Assembly (NCBI RefSeq): GCF_023515995.1
Contig: NZ_CP097320.1
Location: 2,728,001-2,792,000, forward strand
DNA length: 64,000 nt
Direction of reading: 5' to 3'
Source of the DNA: Candidatus Mycobacterium methanotrophicum
GTDB taxonomy: Bacteria > Actinomycetota > Actinomycetes > Mycobacteriales > Mycobacteriaceae
This document shows positions 43,777 through 54,004 of the stretch, piece after piece. Position 1 is the first letter of the stretch, and each line of letters begins with the position of its first letter. A model generated the notes under the pieces. The model saw only the letters and a list, made by a program, of their open reading frames with translations, made no database searches and was not told where the DNA came from. The position numbers and the translations under genes are program-made.

Positions 43777-44785
43777 CTCCGGGCAGCAGGTCCCGGTAGG
43801 TCGGTATTCCGGCCACCGATTCGGCGGCAATCACAGCGACCAGCACCGCGCGGGCCACGCAGTCAGCCGCCGCGGCGCCCACAGCGGTGACCAGCGGCGT
43901 CTCCGGCGAGAACGCGGCCGGTGTGTCGGCCGGCGGCGCCACCTCGACCGCGCCGGTGGCCAGGGTGAACACCATGTCGCCGTCCACCGGGGTATGCGCC
44001 GGTCGGATGCTGCGCGCGAGCCCGTCGTGGGCGGTGCTGGCAACCTGTCGGCAGGCGGCCGGGCTCAGCGTGGCATCGGTCGCGACCACCGCGACTGCGG
44101 TATTTAGCGAGCTCAGCGGGGGTTCGAGTTCGGTGAGCACAGCGATCTGCTCAGCGGGCGGTGCGGTCAGACCTAATTCATCGGCCAGGTAGCTCAGCCA
44201 CGGTAGGCCCGTCGCCCGGTCGATGACGTTGCCGGCGGAGTTCACCGCAACCAGCGCCCCGACCGTCACCCCCGACGCCAGCGTGGTCGACGCGGTTCCC
44301 ACACCGCCCTTCAGCACACCGGCACGCGCCCCGACCCCGACACCAACCGTCCCCACCGCGACGTCGGTGCTGGCCGCCCGACAGGCGGCATAGCCAAACT
44401 CGGCAGTCGGCCGGTGGCTCCACTCGCCGACGTCCAGATCGAAGATCACCGCGCCCGGCACGATCGGCACCACCCCGCCGCCCATCGTCACGCCGCGGTC
44501 GCGCTCCTCGAGCCAGGTCATGATTCCGTCGGCGGCCGCTAATCCGTAGGCGCTGCCCCCGGCGATCAGCACCGCGTCGACATAACGCACGCTGCTGACC
44601 GGATCGAGCAGATCGGTCTCTCGGCTGCCGGGTGCACCGCCACGACAATCGACGGCGCCCACCGTGCCGGGTGGCGGCAGGACGACCGTGACGCCGCGCG
44701 CCCATCCGGCACCCATCGTCGCGTCGGGGTCCAGCCGGTGGTGGTGGCCGACCAGAATTCCCCCGACGTCGGTGATCGAGTTCAT
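43721..44785 (-). CDS. P1-family (DmpA-like) peptidase (Rv1333)
   Basis: 354 residues from ATG 44785, which overlaps the aosR stop (ATGA). SITDVGGILVGHHHRLDPDA, VVLPPPGTVGAVDCRGGAPG, LIAGGSAYGLAAADGIMTWL, GVGVGARAGVLKGGVGTAS, ALVAVNSAGNV (N-Ser nucleophile and self-cleavage region) and AAADCVARAVLVAVI are P1 (DmpA/BapA) aminopeptidase motifs. The natural end is near PTYRDLLPGAF; about 14 extra residues come from repeat sequence where the following genes were lost. Confidence 0.88.
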   Translation of the reverse strand: MNSITDVGGILVGHHHRLDPDATMGAGWARGVTVVLPPPGTVGAVDCRGGAPGSRETDLLDPVSSVRYVDAVLIAGGSAYGLAAADGIMTWLEERDRGVTMGGGVVPIVPGAVIFDLDVGEWSHRPTAEFGYAACRAASTDVAVGTVGVGVGARAGVLKGGVGTASTTLASGVTVGALVAVNSAGNVIDRATGLPWLSYLADELGLTAPPAEQIAVLTELEPPLSSLNTAVAVVATDATLSPAACRQVASTAHDGLARSIRPAHTPVDGDMVFTLATGAVEVAPPADTPAAFSPETPLVTAVGAAAADCVARAVLVAVIAAESVAGIPTYRDLLPGAFERADHDTKRSDGEERR

Positions 44786-45354
44786 CGCGACTCCATCAGC
44801 GCCAGGACCAGGTACTCCTGCAGGAAGGTCAGCCACTGATAAACGTCGAGGTGCGCAGCCAACGGATGGTTGTCGGGCAGACGATCGGGGCCATTGGGGC
44901 GAATATCGAGCATGGTGCCCAATGACAGCCGGATGTCGTTGACGGCTGCTACCCAGGCGTTCGCGTCATCTTCGGTCAGCTCGAATCGACCGCCGTCGTC
45001 GGGAATCGTCTCCAATAGCTTTTGGGCTGCAATGCGTTTGGCTTCGATGATCTCCGGCTCGTGCAGGCTGCGCAGGGCCGCGTTCAGGCTTTCCGTCACC
45101 TCGGGCGCAGCGTCGTCCGGCTTTGAGAAGTCCGGGAGCAGCCGCAACAGCGTCGCATTGTCAGGCCGCTCGGAATTGCCGGTCTTCATCCCGGTGATTT
45201 GTTCGAGTTCGTCTGTCGGCGAAGATGATTCGCGCTCGTCGAGCAGCCCGATCATCGATTCGGCCAGATTCGTGAGCAAAGCCGCCTCATGCGAGTCCAG
45301 AGCCGACCGAAAACGGGGACCATCAGCGGTCTGAACCCGCTTCCATTTGCGCAC
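44782..45354 (-). CDS. aosR: DUF2017 protein AosR (Rv1332)
   Basis: 190 residues from GTG 45354 (RKWKRVQTADGPRFRSALDS), equivalent to the M. tuberculosis start; the frame is open to 45588 over clpS. Acidic helical DUF2017 domain with ELEQITGMKTGNSERPDNAT, LLPDFSKPDD and NHPLAAHLDVYQWLTFLQEY. In M. tuberculosis AosR is a redox-responsive factor that works with SigH to activate cysM-cysO-mec expression. Those targets normally lie downstream in the same cluster and are missing here, which leaves this regulator without its usual neighbours. Confidence 0.85.
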   Translation of the reverse strand: MRKWKRVQTADGPRFRSALDSHEAALLTNLAESMIGLLDERESSSPTDELEQITGMKTGNSERPDNATLLRLLPDFSKPDDAAPEVTESLNAALRSLHEPEIIEAKRIAAQKLLETIPDDGGRFELTEDDANAWVAAVNDIRLSLGTMLDIRPNGPDRLPDNHPLAAHLDVYQWLTFLQEYLVLALMESR

Positions 45355-45377
45355 GTGGGAACCGGATGCCCTCGGTC

Positions 45378-45680
45378 TCAGCGGTCCTGCTGCATGGTGG
45401 CCCACAACCCGGCCGCATGCAGCTTGGACACGTCGGTTTCCATCGATTCTCGGCTGCCCGCCGACACCACGGCTTTGCCCTCGTTGTGGACCTGCAGCAT
45501 CAGCTTGGTGGCGTGCGGCTCGCTGTAGCCGAACAGCTTCTGGAACACATACGTCACGTAGTTCATCAAGTTGACCGGGTCGTCCCACACGATGGTTACC
45601 CAGGGAGCGGCCGTGCTTTCGACCGAGGCCGCTTCCCGTTGCCCGGTGGTCCCCGGTTTTGTCGGGGCTGACGCAACCAT
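45378..45680 (-). CDS. clpS: ATP-dependent Clp protease adaptor ClpS (Rv1331)
   Basis: 100 residues from ATG 45680. [20 protein letters not shown] (the conserved WDDPVN), [36 protein letters not shown]. Binds N-degron substrates and delivers them to ClpC1-ClpP. First gene of the clpS-aosR-P1 peptidase run, divergent from pncB1 with 58 bases between starts. Confidence 0.93.
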   Translation of the reverse strand: MVASAPTKPGTTGQREAASVESTAAPWVTIVWDDPVNLMNYVTYVFQKLFGYSEPHATKLMLQVHNEGKAVVSAGSRESMETDVSKLHAAGLWATMQQDR

Positions 45681-45738
45681 GACTTCTAGGATAGCGAGCC
45701 GCGGCAATGAACCCGATACCCCAGATACGGTGGGCCGT

Positions 45739-47064
45739 GTGAACGACTCGGGTTTCGTCGGGCTGCTGACCGACAGGTACGAGTTGACCATGCTGGCAGC
45801 GGCGCTGCGCGATGGCACCGCGGATCGCCGGACCACGTTTGAGCTGTTCGCGCGCAAGCTTCCTGCGGGCCGACGGTATGGGGTGGTGGCCGGGACGGGC
45901 CGGCTTTTGGAAGCTCTGCCCGAATTCAGGTTCGACGATGTTGCGTGCGAATCGCTGGCGGAATTTCTCGACGGGGACACGTTGGCCTACCTGCGCGACT
46001 TTCGCTTTGGCGGCGATATCGACGGCTATCCCGAGGGTGAGCTCTATTTCCCCGGCTCGCCGGTGCTTTCGGTGTATGGCAGCTTCGCGGAATGCGTGGT
46101 GCTCGAGACGCTCGCGTTGTCAATCTTCAACCATGACAGCGCCGTTGCCTCGGCCGCCGCGCGGATGGTCAGCGCAGCCGAGGGGCGGCCGCTGATCGAA
46201 ATGGGCTCGCGCCGCACCCATGAGCGCGCCGCGGTGGCCGCGGCCCGCGCCGCCTACCTCGCCGGATTTGCCGCATCATCCAACCTGGAGGCCCGCCGCC
46301 GCTACGGCGTTCCGACCGAAGGCACCAGCGCACACGCGTTCACCCTGCTGCACACCGGCCCCGAGGCGCCCGACGAGCCGGCGGCATTCGCCGCACAAGT
46401 CGACGCGCTGGGTCTCGGCACCACGCTGCTGGTCGACACCTACGACGTGACGACCGGTGTGGCTAACGCCGTGGCGGCCGCCGGTAGCAAGCTTGGCGCG
46501 GTGCGCATCGATTCCGGGGAGCTGGGTGTGCTGGCTCGTCAGGTCCGCGAGCAGCTTGACCGGCTAGGGGCCACGCAGACCCGCATCGTCGTCTCCGGTG
46601 ATCTGGACGAGTTTTCGATCGCCGGATTGCGGGCCGAACCAGTGGACAGCTACGGCGTCGGTACCTCGCTGGTTACCGGCTCAGGTGCGCCGACGGCCAA
46701 CATGATCTACAAGCTGGTCGAAGTCGACGGCTTTCCGGTCGAGAAGCGCAGCCCCCGAAAAGGATCGCAGGGCGGCCACAAAGAGGCGCTGCGGCTATGC
46801 CGGGCGACCGGCACGATCACCGAGGAGATCGTCTATCCGGCGGGGCATCCGCCGCAGACCAATGAACCGTCTCGGATGTTGACGATTCCGCTGGTGCGCG
46901 ATGGGCAGCCGGTGATCGACCGGGATTTGGGCACGGCGCGCGACTTGGTGGCGTCGGGCTTGCGAAGCTTGCCGTGGGAGGGTCTGATGTTGTCGCACGG
47001 CGATCCGGCGATTCCCACGACGCACATCCCGGTCCGACGTCGGCCCATCGACCCACAGGAGTAG
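45739..47064 (+). CDS. pncB1: Nicotinate phosphoribosyltransferase (PncB1, Rv1330c)
   Basis: 441 residues from GTG 45739 ([20 protein letters not shown]); the frame opens further 5' inside clp[55 protein letters not shown] (with the phosphorylated-His type motif), [28 protein letters not shown] and [17 protein letters not shown] fit the family. It converts nicotinate and PRPP to NaMN in NAD salvage. dinG follows on the same strand. Confidence 0.94.
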   Translation: MNDSGFVGLLTDRYELTMLAAALRDGTADRRTTFELFARKLPAGRRYGVVAGTGRLLEALPEFRFDDVACESLAEFLDGDTLAYLRDFRFGGDIDGYPEGELYFPGSPVLSVYGSFAECVVLETLALSIFNHDSAVASAAARMVSAAEGRPLIEMGSRRTHERAAVAAARAAYLAGFAASSNLEARRRYGVPTEGTSAHAFTLLHTGPEAPDEPAAFAAQVDALGLGTTLLVDTYDVTTGVANAVAAAGSKLGAVRIDSGELGVLARQVREQLDRLGATQTRIVVSGDLDEFSIAGLRAEPVDSYGVGTSLVTGSGAPTANMIYKLVEVDGFPVEKRSPRKGSQGGHKEALRLCRATGTITEEIVYPAGHPPQTNEPSRMLTIPLVRDGQPVIDRDLGTARDLVASGLRSLPWEGLMLSHGDPAIPTTHIPVRRRPIDPQE

Positions 47065-47084
47065 CTACGCCCGACGACTTGGCC

Positions 47085-49139
47085 GTGTCCGTACCTGAGC
47101 TGCTGGCCGCCGCGGTGGCGGCGCTCGGCGGCGCCGAACGCACCGGGCAGGTGCAGATGGCCACCGCGGTGGCCCACGCCTTCGAAACCGGCGAGCATCT
47201 GGCGGTTCAGGCAGGCACCGGTACCGGAAAGTCGTTGGCGTACCTCGTTCCCGCGATCGTCCGCGCGATCTCTGATGACACGCCGGTCGTAGTATCCACC
47301 GCGACGATCGCGCTGCAGCGCCAACTGGTCAATCGCGATCTGCCCCAGCTGGTCGAGGCGCTCACCGATACGCTGCCCCGCACGCCGAGATTCGCGTTGC
47401 TGAAGGGCCGCCAGAATTACTTGTGCTTGAACAAGATTCACAACGGTTCGACGGCGAGTTCTGATGACGAACCGCAGGACGAGCTTTTCCAGCCGCAGCC
47501 GGCCATCGCATCGGGGCGCGAGGTGCAACGGCTCACTGCATGGGCGTCAACGACAGACTCTGGTGACCGCGACGACCTGCGGCCAGGCGTAGCCGACCGG
47601 TCCTGGTCCCAGGCCAGCGTCTCCTCTCGGGAATGCCTCGGCATGGCGCGCTGCCCATTCGGTACCGAATGCTTCGCCGAACGCGCCCGCGCCACAGCCG
47701 GCCAGGCCGATGTTGTCGTCACCAACCACGCACTGCTGGCCATCGACGCGCTCGCCGACTCGGCGGTGCTGCCCGAACACCGGCTGCTGGTCGTCGACGA
47801 GGCCCACGATCTGGTGGACCGGGTCACCGCGGTAGCCACCGGCGAGCTGTCCGCAACCGCGCTCGGGGTTGCCTCGCGGCGCATCACCAGGCTGGTCGAA
47901 CCGGAACTGATACAGCGCTGGGAAGGGGCGTCCACCAGATTCACCGCGGCCATCCAAAACGCCACCGGGGGCCGCATCGATCACCTCGACGACGAGCTGG
48001 CGACTCACCTCACCGCGCTGCGGGATGCGGCCGGTGTGGCGCGTTCGGCGATTGACATGTCACCGGCCGATGCCAAGGCCGCGTCGACGCGAGCCGAGGC
48101 CGTCGCGAGCCTCAGCGAAATCGCCGACACCGCATCGCGGATGTTGACGTCGTTCGCGCCGGCAATTCCCGACCGTACCGACGTGGTGTGGCTGGAGCAG
48201 GAAGACAATCGCGGTTCGACGCGTGCCGTGCTGCGGGTGGCGCCGCTGTCGGTGGCCGGACTGCTGCGCGACAAGTTATTCACCCGGTCGACCGCGGTGT
48301 TGACCTCGGCGACGCTGACAGTCGGCGGCTCCTTCGACGCGATGGCGACGGCGTGGGGCCTGGCCGACGCACAGGACGACGCCGAAATGCCGTGGCGCGG
48401 AATCGATGTCGGATCGCCATTCGAGCACGCCAAAGCCGGGATCCTCTACGTCGCCGCCCACCTACCGCCGCCGGGCCGCGACGGCGCCGGCTCGGCCGAG
48501 CAGCTCAGCGAGATCGCCGACCTCGTCACCGCGGCCGGCGGGCGAACGCTCGGATTGTTCTCGTCGATGCGGGCGGCGCGCGCCGCCGCCGAGGCGATGG
48601 CCGCACGGCTTTCGACACCGGTGTTGTGCCAGGGCGACGACAGCACCGCCGCGCTGGTCGAGCAGTTCGCCGCAGACGCGGCGACGTCGTTGTTCGGCAC
48701 GCTGTCGTTGTGGCAGGGCGTCGACGTGCCTGGTCCGTCGTTGTCGTTGGTGATCATCGACCGCATTCCTTTCCCGCGGCCCGACGATCCACTGCTGTCT
48801 GCCCGCCAGCGTGCGGTCGCCGCGCGCGGCGGCAACGGGTTCATGGCCGTCGCCGCCAGCCACGCCGCGTTGCTGCTGGCGCAGGGCGCCGGGCGGCTAC
48901 TGCGCGGCGTCGACGACCGCGGCGTGGTCGCGGTGCTCGATTCACGGATGGCCACCGCGCGATACGGCGGCTACCTGCGGGCCTCTCTGCCGCCGTTCTG
49001 GGCGACGACTGATGGCTCCCAAGTGCGCCAGGCGCTGCTGCGGCTGCGTTCCGCCCAGCAGTCCGGCCCAAATCGTCAGAGGGCCGGAGCGGCCAGCGTG
49101 ACCAGGCCGAGCTCCGCGGCAGAGGCCAGCATCGGATGA
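47085..49139 (+). CDS. dinG: DinG-type ATP-dependent helicase (Rv1329c)
   Basis: 684 residues from GTG 47085 (VSVPELLAAAVAAL); TTG 47079 and a longer frame to 46974 are alternatives. XPD/DinG helicase: Walker A VQAGTGTGKSLAYLVPAI, FALLKGRQNYLCL, Fe-S cysteines in CLGMARCPFGTECFAERARA, VTNHALLAID, DEAH box LVVDEAHDLVD, LTSATLTVGGSF, and RQRAVAARGGNGFMAVA with QGAGRLLRGVDDRGVVAVLD. 5'-3' DNA helicase for structured DNA. It converges on glgP with a 64-base overlap. Confidence 0.9.
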   Translation: MSVPELLAAAVAALGGAERTGQVQMATAVAHAFETGEHLAVQAGTGTGKSLAYLVPAIVRAISDDTPVVVSTATIALQRQLVNRDLPQLVEALTDTLPRTPRFALLKGRQNYLCLNKIHNGSTASSDDEPQDELFQPQPAIASGREVQRLTAWASTTDSGDRDDLRPGVADRSWSQASVSSRECLGMARCPFGTECFAERARATAGQADVVVTNHALLAIDALADSAVLPEHRLLVVDEAHDLVDRVTAVATGELSATALGVASRRITRLVEPELIQRWEGASTRFTAAIQNATGGRIDHLDDELATHLTALRDAAGVARSAIDMSPADAKAASTRAEAVASLSEIADTASRMLTSFAPAIPDRTDVVWLEQEDNRGSTRAVLRVAPLSVAGLLRDKLFTRSTAVLTSATLTVGGSFDAMATAWGLADAQDDAEMPWRGIDVGSPFEHAKAGILYVAAHLPPPGRDGAGSAEQLSEIADLVTAAGGRTLGLFSSMRAARAAAEAMAARLSTPVLCQGDDSTAALVEQFAADAATSLFGTLSLWQGVDVPGPSLSLVIIDRIPFPRPDDPLLSARQRAVAARGGNGFMAVAASHAALLLAQGAGRLLRGVDDRGVVAVLDSRMATARYGGYLRASLPPFWATTDGSQVRQALLRLRSAQQSGPNRQRAGAASVTRPSSAAEASIG

Positions 49140-51691
49140 TTCGGCAGCACCCGCACGGTGTAGCCGACAGAGCCGGCGACCGGCAGCGTCGTGGTCGCGG
49201 CGAAGATCTCGCGGCCACCGCCGGCGGTGCCGGTATGTGTCATCTCGACGGCGACCGGGTCTATCAGCGCGCCGCCTGTGTTCACCCTGCCGACCAGTGC
49301 CTGCACGGTTACCTCGTCGGGCCGTAACGCGGCCAACTGCACGGTTGCGGTCAGGGTCAGCTTCGATCCGAGCACGGGAGTGTCGGGCAACCCCGTGCTG
49401 TCGACGTCGGTGACCTCGATGTGCGGCCACGCCGCGTACGCCCGCCGGCGGTAAGCGGCCAGCACGCGGGCGGGATCGAACGTCGCCTGCCCGTCGCCGG
49501 CAAATATCACAGTCCTACGCAGCGACTCCGCCGCCGGCACGTAGTAGCGCTCCGTGTAGTCGCGAACCATCCGGGAGGCCAGGACTTTCGGGCCGAGCGT
49601 TTGCAGGGTGTGGCGGACCATTTCGATCCACCGGCGCGGTACGGCCTGCTCGTCGCGCTCGTAGAAGGTCGGGGCCACCGACTTTTCCAGCAGGTCGTAG
49701 AGCGCGGCCGCCTCCAGGTCGTCGCGGCGATCCTCGTCGGGCACCCCGGAGGCCGTCGGTATTGCCCAACCGTTCTCGCCGTCGTACCACTCATCCCACC
49801 AGCCGTCGCGAACGGACAGGTTCAGCCCGCCGTTGAGCGCGCTCTTCATCCCCGACGTTCCGCACGCCTCCAGCGGGCGCAGCGGATTGTTCAACCAGAC
49901 GTCGCAGCCCCAGTACAACAGCCGCGCCATCGACATGTCGTAGTCGGGCAGGAACGCGATGCGATGGCGCACCTCGGGGCGGTCGGCGAACTGCACCACT
50001 TGCTGGATCAGCGCCTTGCCGCCGTCGTCGGCGGGGTGCGACTTGCCGGCGACGATCAGCTGGATCGGCCGGTGCTCGTCGAGTAGCAGCCGTTCGAGCC
50101 GGTCCGGATCGCGCAGCATCAGCGTCAGCCGCTTGTAGGTAGGGACCCGTCGAGCGAACCCGATGGTCAGCACGTCTGGATCGAATGCCGTTGCAATCCA
50201 ACCTAACTCGGCGTCCGAGGCACCACGTTCCAGCCACGAGCTACGCAGCCGGGCCCGGACGTCTTCGACCAGCAGCGCCCGCAGCTGCGAGCGAATCCAC
50301 CACAGATGACCGGCGTCGACCTCCTTTAGTCGCAGCCATACACCGGGGTCACTGAACGCCGACTCCGACCCCGCCAGCTCGCGGCCCAGCTGCAACCATT
50401 GCGGCGCCGCCCAGGTGTGGGCATGCACACCGTTGGTGATCGAACCGATCGGCACTTCGTCGCGGTCGAATCCGGGCCACATCTCGTTGAACATTGCGCG
50501 GCTCACCCGGCCGTGCAGCAGCGAGACACCGTTGGCGCGCTGGGCCAACCGCAGGCCCATGTGGGCCATGTTGAACTTCTCCGGATCGTCTTCGGCGCCC
50601 AGCGCCTGAATCCGGGCCAGCGGCACACCCGGCAGCAGGGCGGCGCCAACCTCGCCCGCGGCGTCATCTGCGAAGTATCGCTGCACCATCTCCATCGGAA
50701 ACCGGTCGATACCGGCGGGCACCGGGGTGTGCGTCGTGAAAACCGTGCTGGAGCGAACCACTGTCAACGCGGTGTCGAAATCCAGCCCTGCGTCGACTAG
50801 TTCCCGGATGCGCTCGGCGCCGAGGAATCCGGCGTGGCCTTCGTTCATGTGAAACACCTCGGGCGCGGGCAGCCCTTCGATGGCAGTGAAGGCTCGGATG
50901 GCGCGTATCCCGCCGATGCCGGCCAGGATCTCCTGCTGCATGCGATGCTCTTGATCGCCGCCGTAGAGGCGATCAGTGACCCCCCGCAGGTGGTGCTCGT
51001 TCTCGCCAATGTCGGAATCCAGCAGCAGCAGCGGAACGCGACCGACCTGCGCCACCCAGATCCGTGCATGCAGCCGGATGGACTCCGGCAACGCCAGCTC
51101 CACCAGCACCGGCTCGCCGCTGGCGTCGGTCAGCAGCCGCAACGGCAGACCCTGCGGGTCCAGCGCCGGGTAGGTCTCATGCTGCCAACCGTCGGCAGTC
51201 AGGGACTGCCGGAAATAACCGGAGCGGTAGTACAGGCCCGCGGCGATCAGCGGCAATCCGAGATCCGACGCGGACTTCAGATGATCGCCCGCCAGAATGC
51301 CCAACCCGCCCGAGTAGTTCGGCAGCACCTCAGCGACGCCGAACTCCATCGAGAAGTAGGCGATGCCGTTGGGCATCGCAGCGCCGTTATTTTCCTGCTG
51401 CAGATACCACAGCGGGCGGCTCAGATAATCGTTCAGATCGGCCGCCAGCGCATCGAGCCGGTCCAGAAAACCGCTGTCGAGCGCCAGCTCGTCGAGCCGA
51501 GCCGGGCTCACCGCGCCCAGCAGCGCAACCGGGTCCTTACCGGATTGCGCCCACAGCGCCGAGTCGATCGCCTCGAAGAGCTCCCGCGTCGGCTTGTCCC
51601 AGGACCACCGCAAGTTGGTCGACAGCTGTTCGAGCGCCCCCAGGCGTTCCGGAAGATGGGCACGGACGGTGAACCGGCGGAGAGCTTTCAC
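49076..51691 (-). CDS. glgP: Alpha-glucan phosphorylase (Rv1328)
   Basis: 871 residues from GTG 51691 (KALRRFTVRAHLPERLGALE). N-terminal DUF3417 domain, then FSMEFGVAEVLPNYSGGLGI, GDHLKSASDLGLPLIAAGLY, FHMNEGHAGFLGAERI, TNGVHAHTWA, RRVPTYKRLTLML, and the cofactor-site EACGTSGMKSALNGGLNLSV with the PLP lysine. It degrades alpha-1,4-glucan to glucose-1-phosphate, supplying the GlgE/GlgC routes. Divergent from glgE. Confidence 0.93.
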   Translation of the reverse strand: MKALRRFTVRAHLPERLGALEQLSTNLRWSWDKPTRELFEAIDSALWAQSGKDPVALLGAVSPARLDELALDSGFLDRLDALAADLNDYLSRPLWYLQQENNGAAMPNGIAYFSMEFGVAEVLPNYSGGLGILAGDHLKSASDLGLPLIAAGLYYRSGYFRQSLTADGWQHETYPALDPQGLPLRLLTDASGEPVLVELALPESIRLHARIWVAQVGRVPLLLLDSDIGENEHHLRGVTDRLYGGDQEHRMQQEILAGIGGIRAIRAFTAIEGLPAPEVFHMNEGHAGFLGAERIRELVDAGLDFDTALTVVRSSTVFTTHTPVPAGIDRFPMEMVQRYFADDAAGEVGAALLPGVPLARIQALGAEDDPEKFNMAHMGLRLAQRANGVSLLHGRVSRAMFNEMWPGFDRDEVPIGSITNGVHAHTWAAPQWLQLGRELAGSESAFSDPGVWLRLKEVDAGHLWWIRSQLRALLVEDVRARLRSSWLERGASDAELGWIATAFDPDVLTIGFARRVPTYKRLTLMLRDPDRLERLLLDEHRPIQLIVAGKSHPADDGGKALIQQVVQFADRPEVRHRIAFLPDYDMSMARLLYWGCDVWLNNPLRPLEACGTSGMKSALNGGLNLSVRDGWWDEWYDGENGWAIPTASGVPDEDRRDDLEAAALYDLLEKSVAPTFYERDEQAVPRRWIEMVRHTLQTLGPKVLASRMVRDYTERYYVPAAESLRRTVIFAGDGQATFDPARVLAAYRRRAYAAWPHIEVTDVDSTGLPDTPVLGSKLTLTATVQLAALRPDEVTVQALVGRVNTGGALIDPVAVEMTHTGTAGGGREIFAATTTLPVAGSVGYTVRVLPNHPMLASAAELGLVTLAAPAL

Positions 51692-51699
51692 GCGTCCTT

Positions 51700-51733
51700 A
51701 CCTTACTGACCACAGAACCTTACTGACCACAGA
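51700..51733. repeat. Perfect tandem 17-bp repeat upstream of glgP
   Basis: ACCTTACTGACCACAGA occurs twice in immediate succession (51700-51716 and 51717-51733), nine bases from the glgP start codon. On the glgP strand each unit carries TCAGTAAGGT, so a copy places an AAGG near the ribosome site. It could affect glgP translation or its promoter. Confidence 0.75.
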
Positions 51734-51906
51734 CCAGGGTTCGCTTGCCGAACAATGTGCGCATCCCGCCCCCGGGTGTGGCCTGACACTACGGTGGGTA
51801 TCAAGCGCAAAGAAGTTTGCGCTTGAGCAGCATCCCGAGAACCAGACCCTCCGGCGACGATGCGGACCGCCCAGCGGGCCGAGGAGGAGCCGGAGAACAG
51901 AACGGA

Positions 51907-53997
51907 GTGACGGTGCCCGGTCGGCTCGAGATCGACGACGTCGCGCCCGTCGTATCGTGTGGCGCGTATCCGGCGAAGGCTGTGGTCGGCGAGGTAGTTC
52001 CGGTCCGCGCGACGGTATGGCGTGAGGGTCATGACGCAGTCGCAGCGACGCTGGCGGTGCGTTACCTGGGGGCGCGCTATCCGCAAGTCGGTGAAACCCG
52101 GCGGCTCAAGGCGGTGGAAGCGCCCACAATAGCCGAACCCGCCGCCGCGCCGCTACCCCGGGTCAAGCCGCTGCTGCTGCCGATGAGCATGGGCGAGGAA
52201 CCCTATGTCTTCCACGGTCGGTTCATCCCGGACAGCGTCGGATTGTGGACGTTTCGGGTGGACGGCTGGGGTGACCCGATCCACACCTGGCGGCACGCCA
52301 TCGAGGCCAAGCTGGAGGCCGGCCAAGGCGAGGCCGAACTGTCCAACGACCTGTTGATCGGAGCACAGCTACTCGAACGCGCCGCGACCGGTGTTCCCCG
52401 CAGTTCGCGCGAACCGTTGCGTGCTGCCGCCGCAGCCCTGCAAGCGCCGGGCGACGCGGTTTCCCGGGCCGCGCTGGCGCTGAGCCCCGAGGTCGACGAA
52501 CTCCTGGCGCAGTACCCATTGCGTGAGCTGGTCACCCGCGGCGAGCAATACGGGGTGTGGGTGGATCGGCCGCTGGCCCGCTTCGGGTCGTGGTACGAGA
52601 CGTTCCCCCGCTCGACCGGCGGCTGGGACGCCGACGGGAATCCGGTGCACGGCACCTTCGTCACCGCGACGGGCGCGTTGCCGCGAATCGCGCAGATGGG
52701 CTTCGACGTGGTGTACCTGCCGCCGATCCATCCGATCGGCAAAGTTCACCGCAAGGGCCGCAACAACACCGCGACCGCGGTGCCCGGTGACGTCGGGTCG
52801 CCGTGGGCGATCGGCAGTGATGAGGGCGGCCACGACGCGGTACATCCGCAGTTGGGCACGATCGAGGACTTCGACAACTTTGTCGCAGCGGTGCGCGACT
52901 TGGGCATGGAAGTGGCTCTGGATCTGGCGTTGCAATGCGCTCCCGACCATCCGTGGGCCAAGCAACACCGCCAGTGGTTCACCGAATTGCCTGACGGCAC
53001 CATCGCCTACGCGGAAAACCCGCCGAAGAAATACCAGGACATCTACCCGATCAACTTCGACAACGATCCCGCCGGACTGTACGACGAGGTGCTGCGGGTG
53101 GTGCGGCACTGGATGGACCACGGGGTGAAGGTTTTCCGGGTCGATAATCCACACACCAAGCCGCCCGACTTCTGGGCCTGGCTGATCGGCCAGGTGAAAG
53201 CCATCGATCCGGATGTGCTGTTTTTGTCCGAGGCGTTCACACCGCCGGCCCGGCAATACGGGCTGGCCAAGCTGGGCTTCACCCAGTCCTATACCTACTT
53301 CACCTGGCGCACGTCGAAGTGGGAGCTCACCCAATTCGGCGAGGAAATGCCGGCACTGGCCGACTTCCGTCGTCCCAATTTGTTCGTGAATACCCCAGAT
53401 ATCCTGCATGCCGTCCTGCAACACAATGGCCCGGGCATGTTCGCGATACGTGCGGTGCTGGCCGCAACGATGAGTCCGGCATGGGGGATGTACTCCGGCT
53501 ACGAACTCTTCGAGCACGAGGCCGTGTGGGAAGGCAGTGAGGAGTATCTCAACTCCGAGAAGTATGAACTGCGACCGCGCGACTTCGCCGGCGCGCTGGC
53601 GGCGGGACGATCGTTGGAACCATTTATCGCACGGCTGAACATGATTCGTCGACTCCATCCCGCTCTTCAGCAGCTCCGCACTATCACGTTTCATGCCGTC
53701 GACAACGAGGCATTGCTGGCCTACAGCAAGTTCGACCCTGTCACCGGTGACTGCGTGCTGGTGGTGGTGACGCTTAACGCGTTCGGGCCCGAAGAGGCGA
53801 CGTTGTGGTTGGACATGGCCGCATTGGGTATGGAGCACTACGAGCGGTTCTGGGTCCGAGACGAGATTACCGACGAGGAATACCAATGGGGACAGGCCAA
53901 CTACGTGCGCATCGACCCTGGCCGCGCCCCCGCCCACATCGTCAACATGCCGCTCATTCCGTCCAAATCCAGAATGGCGCTCTTGCGCCGGAGGTGA
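51907..53997 (+). CDS. glgE: Alpha-1,4-glucan:maltose-1-phosphate maltosyltransferase (Rv1327c)
   Basis: 696 residues from GTG 51907 ([18 protein letters not shown]), with GGAGAAC and GGAG upstream; the frame opens at TTG 51817. GH13_3 enzyme: N-terminal beta domain ([18 protein letters not shown]), [19 protein letters not shown], nucleophile [18 protein letters not shown], acid/base [20 protein letters not shown], and [20 protein letters not shown]. It extends alpha-glucan with maltosyl units from maltose-1-phosphate, a mycobacterial pathway whose blockage is toxic. glgB starts eight bases later. Confidence 0.95.
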   Translation: MTVPGRLEIDDVAPVVSCGAYPAKAVVGEVVPVRATVWREGHDAVAATLAVRYLGARYPQVGETRRLKAVEAPTIAEPAAAPLPRVKPLLLPMSMGEEPYVFHGRFIPDSVGLWTFRVDGWGDPIHTWRHAIEAKLEAGQGEAELSNDLLIGAQLLERAATGVPRSSREPLRAAAAALQAPGDAVSRAALALSPEVDELLAQYPLRELVTRGEQYGVWVDRPLARFGSWYETFPRSTGGWDADGNPVHGTFVTATGALPRIAQMGFDVVYLPPIHPIGKVHRKGRNNTATAVPGDVGSPWAIGSDEGGHDAVHPQLGTIEDFDNFVAAVRDLGMEVALDLALQCAPDHPWAKQHRQWFTELPDGTIAYAENPPKKYQDIYPINFDNDPAGLYDEVLRVVRHWMDHGVKVFRVDNPHTKPPDFWAWLIGQVKAIDPDVLFLSEAFTPPARQYGLAKLGFTQSYTYFTWRTSKWELTQFGEEMPALADFRRPNLFVNTPDILHAVLQHNGPGMFAIRAVLAATMSPAWGMYSGYELFEHEAVWEGSEEYLNSEKYELRPRDFAGALAAGRSLEPFIARLNMIRRLHPALQQLRTITFHAVDNEALLAYSKFDPVTGDCVLVVVTLNAFGPEEATLWLDMAALGMEHYERFWVRDEITDEEYQWGQANYVRIDPGRAPAHIVNMPLIPSKSRMALLRRR

Positions 53998-54004
53998 CGC
54001 CGCG

